Assembly: GCF_011386835.1 (NCBI RefSeq)
Contig: NC_088794.1
Coordinates: 91,930,009 to 91,994,008, forward strand
Direction of reading: 5' to 3'
Origin: Chrysemys picta bellii
Lineage: Eukaryota > Chordata > Testudines > Emydidae
Length of the DNA: 64,000 nucleotides
Below the pieces are notes generated by a model, which saw only the letters and a list, made by a program, of their open reading frames with translations, ran no database searches and had not been told where the DNA came from. Positions 47,107 through 58,645 of this stretch are shown piece by piece (position 1 is the first letter of the stretch; each line of letters starts with the position of its first letter). A program made the translations under genes and the position numbers.

Positions 47107-47373
47107 CTAGCTAGCTGTGGGGATGGATTTTGATGGAACATTGTCTGGACCATAGTTTGCAGTTTGAACATCCATATTGGGATCATTCATCTCTGAGACA
47201 GTAGAGATCTGATTGGCTTTGCCAAGGTTCTTAATGATGCTAAAGTTGTATTTGGCAGTTTCTACAAAGCTGTTCTCCAGTAACCAGCCGTCTGACTCAC
47301 ACTCTGGATCACCCAATAGGAGAACATTCTTCATTGCCGTTTGCAGGTAACGGACCCCAATGAGTACAGAGAT
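47107..47373 (-). CDS. PRPH2L: Peripherin family gene exon 3
   Basis: Acceptor TTACAG before 47373, phase 0, 267 nt to TAG at 47109-47107. It completes TM4 ([16 protein letters not shown]) and encodes an 80-residue cytoplasmic tail with [15 protein letters not shown] and [10 protein letters not shown]. That is the position of the amphipathic, membrane-fusion helix of PRPH2. The extreme C-terminus is longer than human PRPH2 by 18 residues overall. Confidence 0.9.
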   Translation of the reverse strand: MSVLIGVRYLQTAMKNVLLLGDPECESDGWLLENSFVETAKYNFSIIKNLGKANQISTVSEMNDPNMDVQTANYGPDNVPSKSIPTAS

Positions 47374-50300
47374 CTGTAAGAAAAGGATAATAGTTAACTA
47401 TGGAGTGCATATTACAGCCTGAATTCCACTAGTGACAACTGGCTGTGTCCATTAGACATTAGTGTGATTATTAGTATTGGGTAGAACTGTTGAGATCCAG
47501 TAATAGATCTAACAAGTCTCCTGAAAGTGTTAGAGAAAATTATACCACAGACAGTTTTATTAGACCTCTGTACTTCAGTTAGAATTTTCAGTACAGCAAA
47601 GGATAGTATAGAATTTCTGTTGAGTACTTCAGACAGAAGAGCTACCATTACTTACTGGCACCATTAGGCATGAGGGGTGAAATCCTGGACAAAATGAAGT
47701 AAATGCAGTGAGTGGGGTGTGGGCAGTTAGACCTAGTGGTTGGGGCTGAGTCATGCCTAGTGGAAGGCAGGGGAGCAGGGACCTGGAGTAAGGCAAGACA
47801 GCAAGAACTGGGAGTGAACAGGCGTCTGGGACAGGAAGACTGGAACCAGGAGCAGGTGGGGAAACAGGAACTGGGATCAGGCAGGAATGCAGGGCTCAGG
47901 AGTCAGGTAAGCAGGAGGAGTCCATAGTAGCAACCAGCCAGGGATTCCTCTAGTTAAGTGGTTCTCAACCTATTTACCATTGTGGGCCTTGGGGGGAAGA
48001 GGCGGGGCAGGGGCAGGGCCAGGGCCTCGTATGTCTGGTTTTCAGCAATTAAAAAGGTGGTAATCTATGATTAGGCTGCAAGTGGATTGCAGGTTGAGAA
48101 CCACTGCTGACAACTTCCTGTTGTTACTTCCTGGTTTATATAGAGTCCCTCAGCCAATTAGGGGGCTGGATGTTCCCCCTCTCAGGAGTTTTGGGGGCAG
48201 GGCCCACTATCAGCTAATGCTTCACTGGATCTTTCCTAGTTACTCATATGAGCAGCTGGGTGGCAGTTGTGGACTGGGCCCTACCTGGAGACCCATGGGC
48301 CTGAGTTTGAGGCCTGTGATCCCTCTCAGTAAATGGGAATTTTGCAATTCGCTTCTATGGAGCCCCAGTTTTATTAATGAGCTTTCATCATTCAGTATTC
48401 AGTCATGTACCTACATCTCATTGCAGGAATTGAAAGGGGATAGCCTACAGTGTAGGGTAAAGTCTAATCTTAGGGAAAAAGCTTCCCACTCCCATAGATC
48501 AATGATAACCTGGAGGGTAGTTTTCCTGGTGAATTCCTGAGACTGAATTTTTCAAAAGTATCCAAAGGTATATTGGAACTGAGGTGGTGGCTGTTTAAAA
48601 GGCAAATGAGCGCTGGTTTGGCAGGAAGAACAGTACTGATAATTTCTGGCACCTTTAAAATGGATAGTGAAATTCTCAGGGGCAGATCCTTCCCCAGAAC
48701 ATAAATGCATATTGCATGAATGCATTTCAGTGAAGATGCAAGAAACTGTCCTATCTGAAAATTGTTACTGTGTAATGTTTAAAACAAAGCGTTTAATGCT
48801 TGTACAATAAAGTAATAATCAGAAAAAAACAAACTAGTATTAAAGAGGGATGGAAACTGGTTTTAATCTCTGCCATTGGGCTCCTTTGAATGTGGGTCAA
48901 AGCTTCCAGGCAGTTTTCTCTGCAGCCCACAATAGCATGAATGCATTTTTGCAGATGCAAAAACTCTGTCTACATGGTTATTTTGGTTGCAGAGCTGGAG
49001 GCTGCAGCTGAATATGTGTTCCATAATGATATTTTCTAGCTGTTCGATAACCCCCAGCAGGGCACTCTGAGATATTGATATTAATCCAAACCTTTATTCA
49101 TAGATAAAATTAACAGTTTATTTTAGTCTCCCTCTCTTTCCTCAGATTCCTTCTTAAAATTCACTTTTTCAAGCCATTTTTTCTCTTTTCCCATCTATAA
49201 TCCTTACACCTACCTCACCTAATCTGCTATCCAGTGTCTTGTCCTGTTTGTCTCAGATTGTAAACTCTTCAGGGCAAGGAATGTGTCTTAATGTGTTTAT
49301 ACATTTACAATGCTATATACATGATTTCTTGTCGTTATAATTTTCAGTGAGATTTGCTTCTCCTCTTATGGACTTGGAGAAAGCTGCCTGTACTCAAGAA
49401 AGTGTTTCTGGAATTGTATTGGAGACATTAGCTGACCAAATCACTGGATGATTGCAGATGTGCCTCTCATGCATTACACTCTAGTCATTCCCATTCCTAT
49501 TTCCAGAGATCAGGCAGCCTGAAAGTATTCATCTCCAAGGAATCTCTCAGAACCCACCTTCTCAAGCCTTACCTCAAACAACCAGATGATGAGCACTGTG
49601 AGCCCAATTGACCTCATGATATCAGTGTAGTAATCCAACAGGGCCTGCCTGCACCCCTTCATCCAGATATTGAGCTCCTCCATCAGAAAATCATAATTAT
49701 AGTGAGCAGTGTTATTTGTAAGATGGTATTGGATACAAGGCCGTGGTGAATTTGGATTGCAGCAGCTGAAGGGCACTCCATCCACCAAGAACTTCCCATC
49801 AACATTACTTTTCAGACGGCTGCAACAAGATGGAAAGTAAAGGCATTATAGAGCTGGTAGCAGCAGCAATAGATACACTGGCAATTTCTGTCACTGTTGT
49901 TTAGAAGCTACATCATAACGCTGGATAGCTGCAGACCTTTCAAAGGTGGAGTAGGGAGAATGAGAATACATTTCCCCAATATGCGATGTTGTTCAATGTG
50001 GAAAGGAGAAATTTCTCTTCCGCTAAAGTGTTTCCTCAAGTGTAGCATCAGTTCTATGTTAAATATGACCTCTGATGATGGACTGTGTCCTGCATTTGCA
50101 GGGAGTGGATTCAATGATGATATGGAGAACAGGACAAGGTATCTTCCTAGACACCTGCACTAAGAATATTAAAAAAGCAAAAACTATAATTTGGTTTTCT
50201 TGGTGCAATTCTAGTGCAAGACGGAGCGTTATAATGCTGTGTTTTGCTAGCATCTCTGCTTCTTTAGTGATTTTTGTAACATAAGAATGTCTAAAAAAAT

Positions 50301-53300
50301 CACCTAGTACAGGAACAAATGTGGGCCACAGTAACCATGAGAGATTGCTTATTGACTGTTGAACATTGTATCCATCTGACGTGGCTGGAATGACATGTAT
50401 TCCATGACCATTTACTATACATGAATGTCCCCTCTCTTTATTTTGCTAGTGGTCATATTAGAAATAGTGAAGTTGCTTGTTTAACATCCTGTCAAAATGT
50501 TATCCCTCAGAGAGCTACCACCAAATATCAGGGAGGTTGCCTGCTATATCAACTACAGGACTGAGGTAAGTATGAACTCCTCCATCTTGTAAAGTCTCTA
50601 CCTTAATTTTGCTCCTCTGATTCTCTGGGCCACTCTACTCCTGCTAATGGGAGCAGAATGAAACAGAGATAAAAGAACCTCATCAGTCAAGTGCCTGAAA
50701 GTGCATGGAGTATAACTAGTGTAAGTGTCATAGAGCAACAAATTGGCAGGAGAACCAAAGAGACACGGAACTGAGGCCAGGAAAGAAACCATAATGGAGG
50801 GGAAAGGAGAGGGTGGACAGATCAAATGGAAAAGGAAAAGGTTCCTATCTTGGCCTGTAGTTCCCCTTTACTCACGATCCTCACTCCCAATGTCCCCCCC
50901 ACCTCTAAAATGATAGAATAATGGCTCCTGTATCTCAGTGACATCACTCCATTTAGCTACATGGTGATGGTAAAATTCACTCATTTTCTGGGGCCCTAAG
51001 CAATCTTTTATTCCTAGCCATCATTTTTTCATTTCCTTGTTGCTCACTACAAGTAGCTGTGGTGAAAAGGGTACTCTATTTCTAATATCTGCAACAGAAG
51101 GTTCAAAAATCTGCCACAATATTTCCCTCAGTGATGGCAAATAGCAAATTCTGACAAGTAATGTTGGAATTTGCTACTGCTGTACCAATGGCAGAAATAT
51201 TATGGGTAAGAAGACTGGGCAACGTGGGGAGATGCTCATTAGAACTTACTACCTTATTTCAGTGTAATCAAATTACATGGGTTGTTGCAGCAGGCATTTT
51301 TATGGTGAACAAAAACAGATAGGTGACCCCGTTTACTTTTATACTCCAAGGATGTGCTTGTAACTAACGAAAGCAATCATATGATCTTGTTACCGCCTTT
51401 TCCCCCCTTCTACAACTTCCAGCCTTTGTAACCATTTCTTGTCCTAGTGTGGTTTAATTTAGATTGGAGGCTCTTCAGAGCAGGGACATTGTTTTATTTG
51501 TCTACACAGTGCATCATGTGCATTAATGGTGCCGTATAAGCAAATATGTTCTTGATGAGATGTGACACAGAACAGTGTTGTTTCTGCAGGACTGACAGGA
51601 GTGAAAAAGCAACACATTTTACTTTTGTCTCGAAAGGTCAGCCGATATTGTTTGGCGTTCCCATGGAGAGCAGATCTCCTGAGTATAACAATTATATCAC
51701 TTTTCAAAGTAGAACCATGCTTTAAAACACCTCTTCAATCAATCTGCCCTCTCTTGTCAATACTTCCCACATTCTCCTTCTCCTAAGCAGTTAACCTAAG
51801 CCTTATTTTATTTACATGATAAACTGCTCTGGGCAGGAAAGGTGTCTTTGTCAGCTGCTTCTTTAACATTCTGATTGTTACTTTTTATGTTAAAAGAAGA
51901 CTGCAGCAATTCTTTCTTAGATAAGTGAACCACTTAACTCTTCATGCTTTTCATGGGAAACCAGCACCAACACATGCAACTTTTCTCCTGAGATTTCCAG
52001 TCTCCCCCTCATCTTTTTAAGTAATGTATATGGTGTTCGCAATGTCATTAACTCTCCAGAGTGGAAGCGCACTGAGCCTTGAACTTAGAGTTGTAGAGTC
52101 ATGTATGTGAAGGAAGAGCTTTCAATTTTTAAAAAATGCAATAAATGATGACCAGACAATGTGGTGGCAGCACAATCAATGGTTTTCCTTTGGATAGATC
52201 CAGAAAACTGACTAGCAGACTGCTATGATTGAATTTCAGGGTAGCTGACTTGCCACCTTACAGAGGGAGTGAACATTTCAATGCATTGTGTAATATACCA
52301 AAAAGTTTTTTTAAAAAAGGCAACTTTTTATCATCCACATAGTTAACACATTTTGTAGATAGAATGATAATTCCAGATTTGACTCTACAGCTCTTATTCA
52401 AAGAGAGAAGTCCAGCAGACTTAGGGCTTGCTTCTGCTCCCTTTTAAGTCACTGAGAATTTTGATGGACTTATAATGTGAGCAAGATAGTGCCCTTAAGT
52501 GCTACCACACTAAGCTTATGTTCATCCTTGGTCTTAGGGTGACCATGTGGCCTAAACGAAGTGCTATTATTGTAATTATCTACCTGGCTGATACCATCAG
52601 ATGCATGACACAGATTCTGCATGTATTATGTTGACATCTCTGTGCTGATCTGATCACAGAAGTACTTTCTTTCCTTGAGATAGACATACCACCAGAATTG
52701 ATCAATGTGATCTTTGGAAGAACTTTTCTTTCCCTCACCCCCAAAATGTCCTAATCCTAACTACTGAAGTTTGATCTTCAAATGCAGGTGCAACAACCAG
52801 CTTTGCCCTGCTTTCCCCACCCTTCAGTGCTTATCCTCATATATTGACTCTCTAATGTGCCTCTACCTTTTGCTCAGTACAAATTCTTTTTGAGAGAGGT
52901 GGGTTTTTGGAGGGGGGAAGAAGGGGAGATTTATTCCTTCTCTAACTTTCTATCATGACCAATTAATACTTACTCCAAAACCTCTTTGGAGGCCATATTC
53001 AGATAACGAACGGATATCCACTGAATTTCAAACCAGTCTCTGAAGCCATTGTTTCCACAGCACTGGAATCCAATTTGTAATAGGTCTATGGTTTTCTTTA
53101 AGAAGCACCGTCCAGGGATGTCTGTGTCCTTGTAGAACTTAATAGCATCTCTCAATCCCAGATAAAGAGACTCCTCCAGCTCATTCCTCATGGTATAGCA
53201 CATGAGAGCACCCACCAGGATGCAGAAGGTGAAGCAGAAGGTGCACACAATGTAAGGAAGCATGACTAGCCTCCATCGAGAGAACTTGGTGGTGTCTGAA

Positions 53301-53554
53301 CAGTCATAGCAGATTTTGCCACCAAAGAAGTTGATGATGCAAGCTATGACCCCTACTGAGATGAGCATGTTGGGAACAGAGTTAATCTCCCCTTTTGCCA
53401 TCACCTCACTGCGCTTCTTGATCTCTATTTTCAGAAAGAGACCCAGGCTGAAGAGAATGACACCAGTCGCTACAGAAACCCAGTTGAGGATCCACAGGAT
53501 CTGAGCCAATTTGTCTCTCTTAGTTTTTGTGAATTTTACTTTAAGGACTGCCAT
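47107..53554 (-). CDS. PRPH2L: Peripherin-2/RDS family photoreceptor tetraspanin, complete 3-exon gene (PRPH2-like, RDS2/CRDS2 type)
   Basis: Peripherin/RDS proteins are tetraspanins that shape rod and cone outer-segment disc rims. Exons 53554-52974, 49819-49573 and 47373-47107 join to 364 codons plus TAG. Membrane segments lie near residues 19-41, 60-80, 98-120 and 262-286. The large loop has C150 (the cysteine used for covalent oligomers in PRPH2), the CCG at 165-167, and C213, C214, C222 and C250, all at human PRPH2 numbers. It also keeps R172 and the N229-N-T glycosylation sequon. Exon 1 (581 nt) and exon 2 (247 nt) match the PRPH2 gene structure as I recall it. TM2-TM3 and the C-tail (ending KSIPTAS) differ from human and chicken PRPH2 and resemble the chicken RDS2 paralogue as I remember it. 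ROM1 is excluded because ROM1 is far more divergent. It lies tail to tail with UBR2, as PRPH2 does in mammals, so orthology to PRPH2 itself remains the alternative. Confidence 0.88.
47955..48106. mobile_element. hAT-type MITE remnant
   Basis: AAGTGGTTCTCAACCTATTT at the left and GCAGGTTGAGAACCACTG at the right are inverted repeats. No 8-bp duplication survives. In intron 2 of the peripherin gene. Confidence 0.6.
48107..49572. other. Peripherin gene intron 2, remainder
   Basis: Contains an L2/MIR-like fragment at 49245-49330 (GATTGTAAACTCTTCAGGGC, AAGGAATGTGTC). Nothing else recognised. Confidence 0.4.
49573..49819 (-). CDS. PRPH2L: Peripherin family gene exon 2
   Basis: Acceptor TTGCAG before 49819, 247 nt, donor GTAAGG at 49572. 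It starts by completing D194 and reads [40 protein letters not shown] and onward into TM4 (IIWLFE). It holds four of the seven loop cysteines and the glycosylation site. Confidence 0.93.
49820..52973. other. Peripherin gene intron 1
   Basis: About 3.15 kb. Two L2/MIR-like fragments: 51460-51545 (GGAGGCTCTTCAGAGCAGGG) and 51815-51870 (CTGCTCTGGGCAGGAAAGGT). No additional exon or RNA gene found. Confidence 0.45.
52974..53554 (-). CDS. PRPH2L: Peripherin family gene exon 1
   Basis: ATG at 53554-53552 (context GACCATGGC, close to Kozak) through 581 nt, then donor GTAAGT at 52973. It encodes the cytoplasmic N-terminus, TM1-TM3 and the first part of the large loop, including [36 protein letters not shown] and ASKEV. 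The open frame running three bases past the splice site to TAA is a coincidence of the donor sequence. Confidence 0.93.
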
Positions 53555-55752
53555 GGTCAGATCAGCATTGGAAAAAGAAACGTAGGTCAGGGGAAGCTCA
53601 TAAGCAGATTAATAGCATGTATCTAGAGTGACGAAGGCATGCTGTAGAAGCCTGTGAAGGAAAGGAAGAGAGATTACTGTCTGTCCTTCATTGTATATTT
53701 ATATAACATGTGCAGGGAACTTTCTATACACTCTGAAGCTGTATTGAAGATCTGCCAGGAGCACCCCAGCTCCTGCTTGAATTTTCTCCAGGAAGGAGGA
53801 ATTTAGAAAGATATAATTCTAGGGAGAGATTGGAAACACTTAAAACAAAAAACACAGTATACCAACAAGGGTGGTTTTAGGATTTTCATTGATGGGGGAG
53901 TGCTCACTTAATGTAGTGAAAATATTATTTTGTATGCCCAGACCAGGAATACTGTGGTCAGTTCTGGTCACCCTGTCTAAATGAGGCTAGAACAGAAACA
54001 GAAGGGGTTTAAAGCCCAGCAACAAAGATAACTTCAGTGCAGTTAAACAAGGAATGAACTTGCTCCGTTTTGTTAAAATACTATTTACACTGCTGTTTTT
54101 CTAAGACCAAACTTCTCCAACTTTTTGGAATATCTAAAAATACATTTTATTTTTATAGTGTGAAAAGCTGAATGAATTCCTCATGAAAGATGATAAACTC
54201 CTCTCCCCCACAATTTTTTTTAGTAACTTGATCTGACATAAAAACCATTTCCAGCGGCTGAAAAAAAAGTCACCCCAGAAAGAATAAACAAATTCTCACA
54301 AACTAAAAATGAAACTAAATCATCTAAGATGCTCTAGTCTTTTATCTGTCTGACTGCCTTTTCTCTGCATTTAAAGGTAATTATTAAAACTGAGTGTTTG
54401 GAACAGTGCAATATATTAGTTGTCTATCGTGTCTTCTCACAACCACCACACTGTCCTTTCCCTAGACATTTTTTTAAATGAGTCCCCCACCTTCTTGTCA
54501 AAGCCCTAAAAATCCATCCCAATTTTACTTAACACCCCTGCCACCTTCACAGCCCTTGAGAAGGGCTTCCGTCTTTCTGGCAAAAGAAGACTGGAAAAGT
54601 CTGTCTTCAGAGGCCACCCATATCTTAGTCACAGAGGTTGCTGTTTTGATCAATGTAAGGAGCTCACTAGCTACTTGATACCCTATCATTTGCCTATATC
54701 ACTTTCTTACTTTTGATATATTCTTTTCCCTTTCTTTATTAACCTTCATTGTCCTCTTTAAATTGGATATACGTTGAATTATCTTTTGGTTGAAATCTAA
54801 GGTCCTAATCACTTATCATCAAATATTCCATTATATTTTCTCCAAGAGCAGGGTTTTTATAACCCCAGTGTCATGGCCAGATTTAAACTAAGGTAATTAT
54901 ATTCCTCCTATCTCACCTCCCCCTATAGATTCATTTAGATAAAGAATTCTTCATTTCCCTTCCCAGACTGTTGTATAGTGGTGGTGTTAAAAAGTTGCAG
55001 TGCTTTGGGAGCAGGTTGACTGAAGTGGAGCCTGGATCCTCCATGGATTCAGCACCTCGACCCGAATTCTAGGATCTTTGCCTACTTCCCCCCATCTCTT
55101 TCTTTCTCTTGCCTCCCTGTTCCCTACCATGTGTAATAATTTTCCTTTTCCTCTTTCCTGTCTATCTTGCTGGTTTGCCACTCTTTTGAATGAACTCCTG
55201 GTAGTGTGGGAATTGCTTGGAGCTGGACAGGCTCACAGCTGATGCCAGCCTCCTGTTCTCTGGCAGGTGTGGGCCCTCTTCCACAGCTGCTGCCACCTGC
55301 TGGGGGTTCCTGGAGGAGTTTCCACACTGGTTACAACTGCTTCAATCTACTGGAGATTCCTTGGTCCTATCTGTCATGATGCCTCCAGAGCTTTTGAACT
55401 CAGTGCTACAAAGTATCAGTATCTGATCCAATTTAAGGTCTTCCCCTTCAAAGTCCTCAATTTCTTAGGGCAAGAATGTGTCTTCCTCTGCACCTCTCTC
55501 ATAACATTATTTTCAACAGGTATAACTTAAGCTGATGGTGCCTAGGGACAAAGGTTGCTGGAGATGAAAACAAGGGTTTCTTCATGGGGGGTGTGTGTGT
55601 GGCTGTGGAACTATGCTGAAACAGGTTAAAATCAGCTCCTGTTTTACCTCCTTTAGAGCACAAGACTCAACTGTTTGCAATAGGCTTTCCTCTGCAGAGG
55701 TGATCACATTGAACACTTTTTTCCTCCCCTCCTGCAAAACATTCCCCCCTGA
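53555..55752. other. 5' flank of the peripherin gene
   Basis: Contains the TATA-like motif noted separately. No gene. Short GT run at 55593-55602. Confidence 0.4.
53698..53705 (-). promoter_or_regulatory. TATATAAA box-like motif upstream of the peripherin gene
   Basis: On the minus strand TATATAAA lies about 145 bases 5' of the ATG, inside TGTTATATAAATATACA. TAATCT cores (OTX/CRX-like) are present on the minus strand near 53610 and 53670. A pyrimidine tract ending in CACAG on the minus strand near 53652 could instead be a splice acceptor for a 5' UTR exon, so the start site is uncertain. Confidence 0.35.
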
Positions 55753-56037
55753 GGCCTGGTCTACACACAGTTTTTGAACTGATTTAACTAGGGATGAGAT
55801 TTTTATAGTGATATGGTTAAATTGGTGCAACCCCAAATGTGGATGCAGTTATACAAGTATAAAGATGTTTATCCTGGTATTGATTAATCCCATACATTTA
55901 TAGGAATAAGATATGCTAGTGCAAACATTTTTATGCAGATATAACTGCATCCACATGAGAGGCTTGTATTGCTTTAACTATACCTATTTGAAACCAATAC
56001 AGTTACAGTAGTACAAAAAACATGTGCAGGCAAGCCC
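55753..56037. mobile_element. Harbinger-like MITE
   Basis: GGCCTGGTCTACACACAGTT at the left, TGTGCAGGCAAGCCC at the right, with TGA and TAA flanks. The interior pairs TGGATGCAGTTATA with TATAACTGCATCCACA. Confidence 0.6.
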
Positions 56038-58559
56038 TAAGGAACTGACAACCCACAGAACTAGAACTCCATAGAGTAGAGAACATAGATGTCTTGAAGC
56101 TTAAAAGACATGCATTTAGTACCTAGACACCATTGTGATTGGTGCATTATAAATACATATGTATCGGTTAAAAAGAACATAATGGGAACAAACTAATCAT
56201 TGATGATATTCAGTTGACTTCAGTTGCACATGTGAGAAGAGAGCAGTTCTATTTGCACATCTGTGGAGTGGGTTGCTTTGTTTGTATTTGGATGTGGGTG
56301 TGTCCCCTCATGATCTTGAATACTAGCGTGATGCCTTAATGTGTATGAGACCAAATTAATTCCGGGTGCAACTCTATTAAGTTACACTAGGGATGAATTT
56401 GGTCCCAGGATTACACGTCTGTAATTTTCCTAAAATGTTAATGGCTTGATTTTTAGAGGTGATGTCAAATGGAGTTGTACCTGCTCAGCATCTCTGAAAT
56501 TCAGGTCCTAATTTTGTCCACAAAACAGCTCTCCAAGGAGCAGCAGGAGAGTATGCTTCCCTCACACCATTCTTCAACAATGTGCCTCAACACTGTTCTG
56601 ACAGGACCATCTTTACAGGTGAGCAGATAGTTTAGCCTATGTATAAGCTGAGTACTGGGACTGTCTACTGAGCCTGATGACAGTATCTTTGACTGTTTCA
56701 CCAATTAAGCTGTTCATGACCTGAACCTAAATAGCTGTATGCAGCTGTTGCAAATGGGTTTAGCTCGCAGTGATACTCAGATCTCTTCACCGCTGACATG
56801 CAGTGCACATTCAGGAGCCAGGCTATTTTAATGCATCGCCATAGTTTCTATGAAATGTGAGGAGGCACTTACATCAGGCCACACAGGTGCCTCTTTGCTG
56901 GCGGTATGTAGTGTATGTCTGCAGCACTGGATAGACACTTAAAAAATCTTTCTTTAATATCTGAGCAAAATTTGCAATCTAAACTTTAAAATTTGTATTC
57001 CATCTTTCCCTTCACCTTTATCCACTTGAATTGAGATGCATGGCTCAGGGTGAAATAATTGAACCAAAGTAAGTGCATGTATTATACTTCACCAGTCATA
57101 GATGAATTCTGGCTGAAATTCACTGCAGTGCAGGGGGACCACTATATGCCCTGTGTAATGGGGTGACTTTAATCTTATATAGCTACTGACACATCACTTA
57201 ATTCCTTGTTTTTTTCATCCCTTGAGGTTGTTTATAATAATTCAATGAAATTTTCATATTAAGGAGTGACTCCACTAGGCAACCCCCCCCTCAAGTAACT
57301 ATCTCCCTATAAACTATCCCCAACATTTCTATTTGATTTTAGTTGAAGCGTTCGATTCACTGTATATTTCCACTTGCATCTGCCAGGGAAACCCATGCTG
57401 CAGACTCCTAGTAACAGAATGTCTGCCTGGAATGAGGGCTCCAGTGCAAGCTGTACTACTCTGGGAAAGACCCCGTGGAAGAGTGCAGTGGGTTCTGTGT
57501 GACTTCTCCTGTTCTCCACAAGTGTTGTCAAATCTGTGGCGTTTCACTACAGATCTTGTGGATATTCCTGGGTGTGTGGCAGCTCTGGCTTCACCTACTC
57601 TGGAGTTGGGGGACAACCCTCCCATCCATACCTGATAGACTGATCTGCAGGAAACTTCAAACTGAAAGTCAGAATTTCCTAGACCCTTTGTGGGTATTTC
57701 CCATATAGGAACAATTTGTTCCTATGCTAGTCATTTATTAAATTCCTTAGGGGGTTAAACTTTTAAACCAGGCGATGCTTTCCTAGCATTCCTCTCCACT
57801 GTAATAATTTGTGTAAACATATATTTTATTGTTATACTTCCACTAACAGTTCAATTAAATGGTGTATGCAGGCATCTAGCTCAAAATGGAATACAGCATT
57901 AATAGTGCCCCATGGTAGCCTTACTTCATGCATAACTGTGAAAGACTCATTCTCCAGCATACAAATGTAAGTGCAGTTATGGTGTAAAAAATGACTGCAA
58001 AAATTATATTGTCTTACACTTCACCATCAGTTCCTATGTGTTTTCAAGTTACATTTGCAAATTTTACTGCTATAAATCAGCTTTTATTCCTTTTAGCTGT
58101 TCTGAGCCCACCCAACTGTCTGTCTAGACTATGGAAATACACATCACCACTGATTCCCTTCCAAAATTATAAATGTGTAGACAAAGATTTCTTTCTTTCT
58201 CCCAGTTACGGGAGAGCATTCTGGGTTCTGTTCACTGAGAAATATTTCTCTTCCAACAGCTGACATTCAATAAACATGGAATCCCCATGATACCATTGTC
58301 ACATTTTCCCTATTTTGACTAAAACTGCCTTTAAAAATGGGGCCTTCTGCAGTGCATTGCACCTTCATTTCAGGATATCCACTATATACTACTTGTGTTA
58401 TGTCAAACTATACTTGCCTGTCACAGGACAGGCACTAATTGTTTAGTTTTAATTTATTTATGGAATGGAAATCAACATAGGAAAATTGCCTCAAAGTTAT
58501 GTTACAAACTAGCTATGTCTTATCTCACAAGCTTCACTCAAACCTGCTTCTTTAGTCAC
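56038..58559. other. Intergenic sequence, no feature recognised
   Basis: Includes a moderately GC-rich stretch (57333-57640) open on both strands for about 100 codons, without recognisable protein similarity or splice context. No gene called. Confidence 0.4.
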
Positions 58560-58561
58560 AC

Positions 58562-58645
58562 ATGCCTTCTAGGTTATAGCCCACAAAAGCTTATGCCCAA
58601 ATAAATGTTAGTCTCTAAGGTACCACAAGAACTCCTCATTTTTTC
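58562..58645 (+). repeat. End fragment of a turtle-type repeat related to 23288-24811
   Basis: CCCACAAAAGCTTATGCCCA, AATAAATGTTAGTCTCTAAG, GTACCACAAGAACTCCTCAT. It matches in wording the right arm of the palindromic element (CGAAAGCTTATGCTCC ... TGTTAGTCTATAAGGTGTCA). Confidence 0.65.

Noticed and set aside
47107..53554. ROM1 as the identity of the minus-strand gene
   Set aside because: ROM1 lacks this TM1-TM2 sequence and the GKICYD motif; the protein is clearly in the PRPH2/PRPH2L branch.
57307..57640. Roughly 100-codon open frames on both strands
   Set aside because: No recognisable family, no splice context, and equal openness on both strands. Could be a repeat; not supported as a gene.
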